Shown here: piece after piece, positions 41,051 to 48,911 of the stretch
Layout of the letters: the number at the start of each line of letters is the position of its first letter
Numbering within the stretch: the stretch's first letter is position 1
Source of the DNA: Ligilactobacillus pabuli
GTDB taxonomy: Bacteria; Bacillota; Bacilli; Lactobacillales; Lactobacillaceae
Length of the DNA: 52,869 bases
Direction of reading: 5' to 3'
Assembly: GCF_022836475.1 (NCBI RefSeq)
Contig: NZ_BQXH01000016.1
Span: 1-52,869, forward strand
Notes under the pieces: generated by a model
Database searches by the model: none
Told to the model about the DNA's origin: nothing
What the model saw: only the letters and a program-made list of their open reading frames with translations
Program-made: the position numbers and the translations under genes

Positions 41051-41132
41051 GCCGGCTCAAGTTTGGGAAAGTTGAACCATCAAACTGATTAGCCGGTTCA
41101 AGTCTGGGAAAGTTCTCCACCCAGTTAGGTCC
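41051..41132 (+). repeat. 41-bp tandem hairpin repeats (locus B)
   Basis: Two 41-bp units, GCCGGCTCAAGTTTGGGAAA... (41051-41091) and GCCGGTTCAAGTCTGGGAAA... (41092-41132). Unit 1 pairs AGTTTG with CAAACT, unit 2 CTGGG with CCCAG. Opposite orientation to locus C. They lie between the DUF4811 terminator and the polymerase gene. Confidence 0.7.
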
Positions 41133-41218
41133 AAAACAGGAGTGACCACTTTGCTAGCTTCAAACTAGTGTGAGCGTGTACAATGACAGTAGTAATAGCT
41201 GCGAAAGGGGCAAGAAGA

Positions 41219-44200
41219 ATGGTAGGAACTTATTTTGGTATCCATAATCATACGGCAATGGGGTCTAACACTCGTTTTTTAGATTCGATCAATGAAGTGG
41301 ATGAGATTATTGCCGCTGCACATGAGAAAGGACTGGCCGGTATTTCTCTGAGTGATCATCAGACGTTGAGCAGCCATGTCCAAGCCGAAAAATACTTACA
41401 GAGTCATCGTGATGAACTGGGCGATTTTAAAGTAGCTTATGGTGATGAGATTTATTTAGTTGACCGTCAAGAAGTTGAACAGGCACGGGAAAAGCAGCTG
41501 CCCACTCCTTATTATCATTTCTTGTTAACCGCCAAGAATGCTCATGGCTACGAGTTTTTGCGGCAACTCACGACACAAGCGTGGCAGGACAGCTTTTTTG
41601 CCCAAGGCCAGCGCAGGTTGCCCACATACTGGGACTGGTTAGCGGCTAATTTGCCGGCTTACAAGGGAGATGTAATTGCCTCAACTGCGTGTTTAGGCTC
41701 ACAATTATCCCAAACAATTTTGCATGGGACACCGGCACAGGCGGTCGAACTAGTGGAACGATTCCGGTCATTATTTGGCACAGAAAATTTATATTTTGAA
41801 ATTATGCCAGCTCAAACACCCGAACAGGTCACTGTTAATCAGGCTTTGGTTCAATTAGCTGCTCAAACGGGCATTAAGTATCTGATTTCCACTGATGCTC
41901 ACTATGTTGATCTTCGTGATCAGGCTAGCCATACCACTTTTCTAAAGTCGGAAAATCAGGCTCGTGATGTGCAGAGTTTTTATTCTTATGCCTATTTGTT
42001 TTCGTTGACGGACTTACAAGAATATTTGCCCGCTGATGTCATCACGACTGGGACGAAGAATTCCTTAGAATTGTTAGACCAGATCGAATCGTATAGTTTA
42101 AAACAAACCCAAGAGATTCCAGTGATTCCCATCCCAGATTTTCAGCAGGTGGTGGCGAGCGAAATTCAGCTGAAACTCGCTGATTACCCTGCAGTGCAAT
42201 ATTTTTTGGAATCGAAGCAACAGGCTGACCAGTATTTCTTGCGATTAGTTGTTGATGCGATGCGGGCTAAAAAGCAACCGTTTGATGAACTTCATTGGTC
42301 TCGAATCGACGCAGAACTGAATGCCATTAAAGCTGTTAGTCAGTATTTAGGGGCACCCTTATCCCAGTATTTTTTAACGATGTGTCAATTGTTACGGTTA
42401 GTTTGGCAAACTGGTTCGTTAGTCGGTCCAGGCCGGGGGTCAGTTGGATGTTTTTACACAGCCTATCTGTTAGATATTACCCAGGTCGATCCTATCAAAT
42501 ATGAATTACCCTACTGGCGTTTTCTTTCGGCAGAGCGTGCGAACGACTTACCCGATGTGGATACTGATTCAGAGGGTGCCAAACGAGCTGATATTATTGA
42601 AGCGTTTAAAAAGTATTTTGGCAACGACCATGTTTTAAATTTCTGTACCTTTAATACTCAAGCGCCGGCTTCGACAGTTTTGACGGCTTGTCGGGGGTTG
42701 GGGGTCGATTGGAATGAGTCACGGAACTTAGTGAACTTATTACCCAAAGAGCGGATGGTTGCTTGGCCAATCAAGGATGCAATTTATGGGAATGAGAAAC
42801 TTGGACGGCGACCAGCCGCAGATTTTGTGGTGGCAGTGGCAAAAATCCCGCGTTTGCAAGAAACAATGTTACAAATTGAAGGCTCAGTCCGTGGAATCTC
42901 GCAACATGCCTCTGGGGTACTGATCACCAATGAACCGTACACTGAGCATAATGCTATGATGAAAACTCAGTCGGGCTTGGAAGTTACTCAGTATGATGCG
43001 GATGATAGTGCCTATCAAGGTGGTTTAAAGTATGATATTTTAACCTTGAACGCCTTAGACCGGATCCACGAAGCGCTGCGACTCTTGTTGCGTGACCATC
43101 AAATCGAATGGCAGGGGAGCTTGAAAGCAACTTATGACAAATATTTCGCAGTTGATCAGTTGGAAATGGATGCGCCGGAAATGTATGACATGTTATTTAA
43201 CGGGGAGATTCTGAATGCTTTTGAGTTTAGCAGTTTGACTGGACGGCGGACGCTGTTAAAGATGAACGCACGGACCTTTGATCAGTTGGTGGCCGCTAAT
43301 GCTTTGATGCGGTTGACGGTCGCTAGTGGAGAACAACCAATTGACCGTTATCTGCGCTACCGTGATGATCTGACTGCTTGGGAAAAAGATATGCGAGACT
43401 ATGGCTTGCAGCCAGACGAAATTAGTTTAATGCAGGAGCATTTACAGAAATTTTACGGAGTCTGCTATTCTCAAGAAACACTAATGGCGTTAACGATGGA
43501 TCCTAAAATTACTGGTTTTAATTTGTTAGAGGCTAACCGTTTGCGTAAATCGATCGCGAAGAAAAACCAGCAGCTCTATCAACAAGAAAAAGAACATTTT
43601 TACGCCAAGGGGCAGGAATTAGGGACGTCAACTGCTTTATTAAATTATGTTTGGGAAACTTGTGCCGAGCCGGCAAAGTACTATAGTTTTAACTTGGCAC
43701 ATGGAACGACTTATACCCTAGTTTTAATGGTCGAAATGAATATCGCCTATCGTTTTGGTGCAGTTTACTGGAAAACGGCTTGTTTGTCAGTTAACAGTGG
43801 GATTTATGGCAAGGTCTTTACGACTGCTGATTACGCTAAAGTTAGTCGGGCGATTGGTCAACTGCCAGGTGCCGTGATGAACCCAGATATTAACCGCTCA
43901 GATTATGGCTTTCTACCCGATGACGAAAGTGGGCGGATTTTATTTGGTTTATATCCAATTGTCGGCATTGGTAAAGATGATGCACAAACCATCATCGAAC
44001 ACCGCCCCTACCAGTCGCTTAGTGACTTCTTGACTAAAACGAAGCTGACTCCTAAAAAAGTAGTGACTTTGGTTAAAGCAGGGTGCTTTGATAGTTTGAA
44101 CGCCAATCGACGCCAAGTGATGATAGACTTGGTGCGTGAAATTACTCCGGTAAAAAAGAAGTTAACCACAGTCCAAGTCCAAAAGATTGCACAGGAGATT

Positions 44201-44968
44201 CCGGCAGAATATGCCGCTGAAGTTCAGCTAGTTTTGTTTCGTAATAAAATTACCGGGAGAAATAAGGTCCCAATGAATGACGCTATTCAACAAGGGTTTT
44301 TTGAACAATATGAAAAGTCTTATTCGGCTGCAGTCGATCATGGTTGGCAACTAGACGATGGCAAACTAGTGATTGATATCAAGCAGTTTGACAAATGGTA
44401 TAACAAGCAGATCAAGGACTTAAAAGAGTGGCTGAAAACCCCGGCAGCGACCGAACTTGAAGCACACCAACAGATGCGGGAGTTTTGGCAAGAAAATTGT
44501 GCTGGTAACGACGCTTCTTGGGAGATGGAAGCTCTGTCGTTTTATGTTAAGCGCCATGAACTAGATTATACGACGATCCCGGCACTCTACCAGACGGTTG
44601 ATTTTCAGAAGTTAGGCGACGAACCAACAGCGATTGGCTGGACTAGGGGGAAAGGAAGTCCACGGCCGCAATATCAACGAAATGTACTGGCGGGGACAGT
44701 CATTGATAAGGATCCACGAAAAAACATGGTCTTCTTATTGACAACAACAGGAATCGTGAATGTTAGATTAGGTAAATATAATTATCGTCAGTATGACAAA
44801 CGAACCAAGGATAGTCAGTCGTGGTTAGAACGTGGAACCAAGCTCTTAGTGGTAGGCTATCGGAGAAATGGCGACTACTATGCGAGCGCCACGCAAAGTA
44901 AGTACAAAGCTCCAGTGATGAAAATTATTGGTTATGGAGACAAGGCTTGGGTTCAGGAAAAAAAGTAG
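41219..44968 (+). CDS. DnaE-like C-family DNA polymerase with PHP domain
   Basis: A 1249-aa protein with the full layout of bacterial DNA polymerase III alpha. A PHP domain has its metal-ligand candidates (H9 and H11 of HNH, LSDHQTL, YGDE, STACLGS, STDAHYV). The palm has GPGRGSVG, PDVDTD (445-450) and KYDILTL (D606). The fingers read YGVCYSQETLMAL, NRLRKSIAKKN and NLAHGTTYTLVL. A helix-hairpin-helix segment (YPIVGIGKDDAQTI), a clamp-motif-like QLVLF (1003-1007) and a C-terminal OB fold (LAGTVIDKDPRKNMVFLLTT) follow. I start at ATG 41219, behind AAAGGGG; an ATG 12 codons upstream lacks a site. It is solitary, longer and more divergent than housekeeping DnaE, and no ImuA/ImuB or phage genes adjoin. 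Likely an additional polymerase for repair or mutagenesis. Confidence 0.85.
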   Translation: MVGTYFGIHNHTAMGSNTRFLDSINEVDEIIAAAHEKGLAGISLSDHQTLSSHVQAEKYLQSHRDELGDFKVAYGDEIYLVDRQEVEQAREKQLPTPYYHFLLTAKNAHGYEFLRQLTTQAWQDSFFAQGQRRLPTYWDWLAANLPAYKGDVIASTACLGSQLSQTILHGTPAQAVELVERFRSLFGTENLYFEIMPAQTPEQVTVNQALVQLAAQTGIKYLISTDAHYVDLRDQASHTTFLKSENQARDVQSFYSYAYLFSLTDLQEYLPADVITTGTKNSLELLDQIESYSLKQTQEIPVIPIPDFQQVVASEIQLKLADYPAVQYFLESKQQADQYFLRLVVDAMRAKKQPFDELHWSRIDAELNAIKAVSQYLGAPLSQYFLTMCQLLRLVWQTGSLVGPGRGSVGCFYTAYLLDITQVDPIKYELPYWRFLSAERANDLPDVDTDSEGAKRADIIEAFKKYFGNDHVLNFCTFNTQAPASTVLTACRGLGVDWNESRNLVNLLPKERMVAWPIKDAIYGNEKLGRRPAADFVVAVAKIPRLQETMLQIEGSVRGISQHASGVLITNEPYTEHNAMMKTQSGLEVTQYDADDSAYQGGLKYDILTLNALDRIHEALRLLLRDHQIEWQGSLKATYDKYFAVDQLEMDAPEMYDMLFNGEILNAFEFSSLTGRRTLLKMNARTFDQLVAANALMRLTVASGEQPIDRYLRYRDDLTAWEKDMRDYGLQPDEISLMQEHLQKFYGVCYSQETLMALTMDPKITGFNLLEANRLRKSIAKKNQQLYQQEKEHFYAKGQELGTSTALLNYVWETCAEPAKYYSFNLAHGTTYTLVLMVEMNIAYRFGAVYWKTACLSVNSGIYGKVFTTADYAKVSRAIGQLPGAVMNPDINRSDYGFLPDDESGRILFGLYPIVGIGKDDAQTIIEHRPYQSLSDFLTKTKLTPKKVVTLVKAGCFDSLNANRRQVMIDLVREITPVKKKLTTVQVQKIAQEIPAEYAAEVQLVLFRNKITGRNKVPMNDAIQQGFFEQYEKSYSAAVDHGWQLDDGKLVIDIKQFDKWYNKQIKDLKEWLKTPAATELEAHQQMREFWQENCAGNDASWEMEALSFYVKRHELDYTTIPALYQTVDFQKLGDEPTAIGWTRGKGSPRPQYQRNVLAGTVIDKDPRKNMVFLLTTTGIVNVRLGKYNYRQYDKRTKDSQSWLERGTKLLVVGYRRNGDYYASATQSKYKAPVMKIIGYGDKAWVQEKK

Positions 44969-44984
44969 TTTTCTCAGGTCAGTT

Positions 44985-45019
44985 AAAGCGTTCGCTTCGA
45001 AATGAAGTGGGCGTTTTTT
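44985..45019 (+). terminator. Terminator of the DnaE-like gene
   Basis: AAAGCGTTCGCTTC pairs with GAAGTGGGCGTTTT (G-U pairs) and runs into T6. Confidence 0.7.
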
Positions 45020-45116
45020 AATGCAAATCGTCGCTTAAGTGGCGGAAAATAATGCGTAGTTTGTTAACGTGCTAAGCCTTCACATCAAAGTGAAAAAAAT
45101 TCAGTAGGAATTATGC

Positions 45117-45122
45117 TATAAT
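45117..45122 (+). promoter_or_regulatory. Extended -10 promoter of the second OppA-like gene
   Basis: TATGCTATAAT: a perfect -10 with the TGn extension; no good -35 is visible. About 105 nt of leader precede the lipoprotein gene. Confidence 0.55.
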
Positions 45123-45176
45123 ACAGTTATTATTATTCTAAGCAACTTTTAATCTTTGACCCCAGGTGGAGGGAGA

Positions 45177-45227
45177 ATGAGGGTTGTGGTGGTAAAATTA
45201 TTAGGCGAAAATCGTCAAGGAGGCTAA
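45177..45227 (+). CDS. Possible 16-aa leader peptide before the OppA-like gene
   Basis: An ATG behind the strong site GGTGGAGGGAGA opens a short frame, MRVVVVKLLGENRQGG, whose stop (45225-45227) lies 4 bp before the lipoprotein ATG. The last codons overlap that gene's ribosome binding site (AAGGAGG). This would couple translation of the lipoprotein to the leader. Only the spacing and ribosome binding site support it. Confidence 0.35.
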   Translation: MRVVVVKLLGENRQGG

Positions 45228-45231
45228 AGGA

Positions 45232-46863
45232 ATGAGTTTTTCAAATCGTAAAATCATAGCGCTTTCGTTAACAGGCTTGACCCTGTTTTTGACAGCATGC
45301 AGTTCGGGTGAGCAGGGGAAAAAAGCTGATAAACAGGTTTTGAATTGGAACGAGCAGACTGAATTGCCAACGCTTGACCCCTCGTTAGCCACTGACGGTA
45401 CTAGCTTTGACATGCTGAACAACAGTATGGACGGCTTGTATCGTTTGGGTAAGAAAAACAAAGTTACAGCTGGTCTAGCTGAAAAAACTAAAATTTCCGA
45501 CCACGGGTTAAAATATACCTTTAACCTCCGCCCCAATACCAAATGGAGTAACGGCGACACTGTTACTGCTCAGGATTTTGTTTATGGCTGGCAACGGACG
45601 GTTGATCCAAAAACGAATTCCAGTTATGCATACTTATTTGATGGCATCAAAAATGCGAATGATGTGGCCAATGGGAAAAAGCCAGTCGATACCTTGGGGA
45701 TCAAGGCCCCTAGCAAATACAAGCTGGTGGTCACTTTAGATAAACAGATTCCATACTTTAAACTATTAATGGGCTTCCCAATTTTCTTCCCGCAAAATGA
45801 AAAAGTTGTCCAGAAATACGGCGATAAGTACGGAACAGCCTCGAAATACATGGTTTATAATGGACCATTCAAAATGAAGTCCTGGACGGGAACGAACCTG
45901 AGCTGGAATTTGCAGAAAAATCCAACTTATTGGGATAAAAAGGCTGTTAAATTAGCGCAAATTAATTTTAAAGTCAACAAGAGTGAGACGACCTCATACA
46001 ACCTTTATCAGTCCGGCAAATTGGATTATACTGAATTAAGTTCAGAGCAGGCGAAGGCCTTGAATAAAAAAGCGGGTTACCGGGTCATTCCTTCCGCCAC
46101 AACCTATTATCTAGGTTTTAATAAGAAGCAGGGCAGTTTGAAAAATGAGAAAATTAGACAGGCAATCTCATACTCCATTGACCGCCAACAGCTGGTCCAT
46201 AAAATTTTAGGACGGTCCGCAATCGAATCTAAAGGGATCGTCAGTGGCAAGTTAGCGTCGTATAAGGGCCAAGATTTCGCCGAAGCCGCTAAAACAACGG
46301 CGGGTGTGACTTATGATCCAGCAAAGGCCAAGACGTTGCTGAAAGAAGGACTTGCTGAAATTGGACAAAGTTCATTGAAGTTAGACCTGTTAACTGATGA
46401 TACAGATGCCAGCAAGAAAAATGTTGAGTTTTTGCAGAGTCAAATTGAGGACCATTTGGACGGCAAAGTTAAAATTACCACCACGAGTGTCCCGTTTAAA
46501 ACGCGGTTAGCACGGTCAACTTCAGGTGATTATGATCTAGTACTGCAATACTGGGGAGCTGATTTTGCCGACCCGATCACTTTCCTGCAGATTTTCTCCG
46601 GGGATAATCCATCGAAGACCGGCGGCTGGCAAGATCCAACCTTTGATAAATTGATCAAAGATTCAATGACGACGGATGCGATGAACCAAGGCAAACGTTG
46701 GGATGACATGATTAAAGCTTCAAAGATCCTGAGTGAACAACAAGTGATCGCACCACTGTATCAAAACAAGATCCCAGCTATGATCAACCCGAAAGTGAAG
46801 GGACTGATCATGAACACAGCTGGGGTGTCAAACAATTGGAAGTATACGTATATTAGCGAATGA
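45232..46863 (+). CDS. Oligopeptide-binding lipoprotein (OppA-like, SBP family 5), second copy
   Basis: A 543-aa extracytoplasmic peptide-binding lipoprotein with lipobox LTACSS. It shares long blocks with the product at 1763-3391: VLNWNEQTELPTLDPSLATD, NTKWSNGDTVTAQDFVYGWQR and FKLLMGFPIFFPQNE. The genes are clear paralogues. No Opp permease or ATPase genes are nearby, so it must work with a transporter encoded elsewhere, or serve peptide sensing. A possible leader peptide precedes it. A hairpin without T run (CAGCAAGG/CCTTGCTG) lies behind it at about 46900-46943. Confidence 0.9.
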   Translation: MSFSNRKIIALSLTGLTLFLTACSSGEQGKKADKQVLNWNEQTELPTLDPSLATDGTSFDMLNNSMDGLYRLGKKNKVTAGLAEKTKISDHGLKYTFNLRPNTKWSNGDTVTAQDFVYGWQRTVDPKTNSSYAYLFDGIKNANDVANGKKPVDTLGIKAPSKYKLVVTLDKQIPYFKLLMGFPIFFPQNEKVVQKYGDKYGTASKYMVYNGPFKMKSWTGTNLSWNLQKNPTYWDKKAVKLAQINFKVNKSETTSYNLYQSGKLDYTELSSEQAKALNKKAGYRVIPSATTYYLGFNKKQGSLKNEKIRQAISYSIDRQQLVHKILGRSAIESKGIVSGKLASYKGQDFAEAAKTTAGVTYDPAKAKTLLKEGLAEIGQSSLKLDLLTDDTDASKKNVEFLQSQIEDHLDGKVKITTTSVPFKTRLARSTSGDYDLVLQYWGADFADPITFLQIFSGDNPSKTGGWQDPTFDKLIKDSMTTDAMNQGKRWDDMIKASKILSEQQVIAPLYQNKIPAMINPKVKGLIMNTAGVSNNWKYTYISE

Positions 46864-46948
46864 TTTAGAAGAACTGCAGCAGTTTGAAAAATTTTAACCA
46901 GCAAGGGTAACTAATGTGAAGTTGGCATTGGCGATCCTTGCTGATTAG

Positions 46949-46993
46949 TGTGAAGTAGGAGTTGAGCTAACCACTTTGTTCCGCTCTGTGATT
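46949..46993 (+). repeat. Nested-hairpin repeat, truncated right-end copy
   Basis: GTGAAGTAGGAGTTGAGCT then AACCACTTTGTTCC-GCTCTGTGATT: an element reduced to its outer right part, standing in tandem before the full copy at 46996. Confidence 0.6.
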
Positions 46994-46995
46994 GA

Positions 46996-47115
46996 AGTCG
47001 AGCTCCGTAAAGCAGCTCCTTTCCGCCTATCCAAGCCCAACCTTCAATGCCTAAACCGCATTAAAGGCCAGGCTTCGATAGTGCTCGGGAGCTAACCGCT
47101 TTGCTCCGCTCTGTG
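46996..47115 (+). repeat. Nested-hairpin repeat, full copy
   Basis: Outer arms AAAGC-AGCTCC and GGGAGCT-AACC-GCTTT; inner AAGCC/GGCTT, CCTT/AAGG and AATGC/GCATT. Ends 26 bp before the P1 peptidase start codon. Confidence 0.85.
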
Positions 47116-47141
47116 TATAAATATAGAAGGGATGCATTTAA

Positions 47142-48254
47142 ATGGGCTTACAAAAACCTTTATTAGATCCAATTAGCGATACAAAACCAGGCAAAAATAA
47201 TCTGATCACCGATGTTCCCGGTGTGCGCGTTGGACAACAAACTATTATTACTGATCGGTTAAAAACTGGGGTGACCACAATTTTGCCGACAACAGAAAAC
47301 ATTTTTGAAAATAAGTTAGCTGCAGCTGGCTTAGTTATTAATGGTTTTGGCAAAAGTACGGGCCTGATTCAGGTCGAAGAACTCGGGACGTTGGAAACTC
47401 CCATCGTTTTGACTAATACATTGTCAGTGGGAGTTGCTTATAATTACCTGGTAAAAAAAGCTCTGGCCGAAAATCCTCAGATCGGCTTAGAAACCGGCAC
47501 CGTTAACCCACTCGTGATGGAGTGTAACGATGGCGCCGTCAATAACATCCGAGACTTAGGCGTGACTGAAGCTGATATTGAAGCTGCATTTGCTAACTGC
47601 AGCGAACAGTTTGAAGAAGGCTGTTTTGGCGGTGGAACTGGGATGTGCTGTTACGACTTGAAAGGCGGCATTGGTTCAGCTTCTCGCCAAATTGAAATTG
47701 ATGGACAGACCTTTACCTTGGGTGTGTTGGTCATGTCAAATTATGGCTACGTTTCTGATTTGAACATCTACGATCAGCCAATTGGCCAGCAAATTAGTCA
47801 GTTAGATGAATATCATAAACGTGATGAAGATGGCAGTATTATTACGATCATTGCCACGGATATTCCCTTTAATTCGCGACAACTCAAGCGGATCGCCAAG
47901 CGTTCCAGCGTTGGAATCACTCGGACTGGTTCGTTTATTGGCAATGATTCAGGGGAAATTACCCTGGCCTTTTCAACTGCCAACCAAATCAAACATGAAC
48001 CTAAGCACCAGTTGATGACACACCAAGCTATTTCAGATGATCAAATGGACCGTTATTTTCGGATGACAGTGTCTGCCGTGGAAGAAGCTATTATTAGCTC
48101 ATTAGTTCATGCCACGACGACGATCGACCGCAAAGGACAACAGCGTTTGAGTTTGACAGATGCCTTAAAGAAAGTCGCAAACAAGGATAGTGCAGCGGCT
48201 CCTCAAATCGCGAAACTCCAAGCACAGTTGGGGTTAGAAACGTCATTCGCTTAA
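47142..48254 (+). CDS. P1 family N-terminal-nucleophile peptidase (DmpA-like)
   Basis: A 370-aa self-cleaving aminopeptidase of the DmpA/BapA family, releasing N-terminal residues or beta-amino acids. Blocks: NNLITDVPGVRVGQQTI, LVINGFGKSTGLIQVEELG, ETPIVLTNTLSVG and GGGTGMCCYDLKGGIGSASR. The autocleavage site is probably Asn244-Ser245 in DIPFNSRQLKRIAKRS, matching the N/S site of known members. ATG behind AGAAGGGAT. The ECF S-component gene follows within 26 bp, so the two are probably one operon. Confidence 0.88.
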   Translation: MGLQKPLLDPISDTKPGKNNLITDVPGVRVGQQTIITDRLKTGVTTILPTTENIFENKLAAAGLVINGFGKSTGLIQVEELGTLETPIVLTNTLSVGVAYNYLVKKALAENPQIGLETGTVNPLVMECNDGAVNNIRDLGVTEADIEAAFANCSEQFEEGCFGGGTGMCCYDLKGGIGSASRQIEIDGQTFTLGVLVMSNYGYVSDLNIYDQPIGQQISQLDEYHKRDEDGSIITIIATDIPFNSRQLKRIAKRSSVGITRTGSFIGNDSGEITLAFSTANQIKHEPKHQLMTHQAISDDQMDRYFRMTVSAVEEAIISSLVHATTTIDRKGQQRLSLTDALKKVANKDSAAAPQIAKLQAQLGLETSFA

Positions 48255-48279
48255 TTTGACCGGTAAAGTGGAGAAAAAA

Positions 48280-48804
48280 ATGTCAGACAAACAAAATCTC
48301 AGCCGCAAAATAACCTTACTAGGAATTTTGACCGCTTTATGTACCGTTGTACGTTTGGTGGTCATTCCTTTGCCAAATGTCCAGCCGGTGACTGCTATTT
48401 TAATGTTAGTCAGCTTGAATTGGAGCGTGGGGGCGGGATTAGTGCTGGCGACTTTAACGATGCTGGTTTCAAATCTTTTCTTGGGCTTTGGTTTATGGAC
48501 GGTTCCGCAAATTGCGGCCTACCTGGTTTGTATCTTAACCGTTGGCGTTATGCAAAAATTTCTGCCTTTAAAGCAACATTTGTGGCTGCAGATCTTACTT
48601 TGTACTGCATTGGGTTACGAATATGGCTGGTGTGTCAGTTTGGGTCTTGCAATTTTAGGCTCAGCTCCAGCTTTTTGGCCGTATTGGCTTAGCGGATTAT
48701 TATTCGATACTTATCATGCCATGGGAAATTTGGTCTTTTATCCCTTGCTTGCGCCTGTGCTCTCAAAGCTGCTCCAAAAATATTTAACTAAATCGTTAAA
48801 TTAA
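48280..48804 (+). CDS. ECF transporter substrate-binding (S) component
   Basis: A 174-aa membrane protein with six helices of the ECF S-component type, binding a vitamin or precursor and using a shared EcfA/EcfT module encoded elsewhere. The first helix ITLLGILTALCTVVRLVVIP and the PNVQPVTAILMLVSL segment fit families annotated as ECF S component without assigned vitamin. ATG 48280 lies 8 nt behind GTGGAG; the frame is open 8 codons further. Cotranscription with the peptidase may hint at an amino-acid-derived ligand, but that is weak. Confidence 0.75.
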   Translation: MSDKQNLSRKITLLGILTALCTVVRLVVIPLPNVQPVTAILMLVSLNWSVGAGLVLATLTMLVSNLFLGFGLWTVPQIAAYLVCILTVGVMQKFLPLKQHLWLQILLCTALGYEYGWCVSLGLAILGSAPAFWPYWLSGLLFDTYHAMGNLVFYPLLAPVLSKLLQKYLTKSLN

Positions 48805-48829
48805 ATCAGACCCTAACAGCTGATTTTTT
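48803..48829 (+). terminator. Short terminator behind the S component gene
   Basis: AAATCAG pairs with CTGATTT, overlapping the stop codon and followed by T residues. Short stem. Confidence 0.5.
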
Positions 48830-48911
48830 ATGCTAAAAATGGTAAATTTAAATTACGTACTTTTTAGAAGCGGCTCGTGTGAAAACACACAGCATAAGAG
48901 AGGAGTTTGAG

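Noticed and set aside
48339-48692. 117-aa frame inside the ECF S-component gene
   Set aside because: The overlapping frame gives a credible six-helix membrane protein; this one is Cys/Gly-rich out-of-frame translation.
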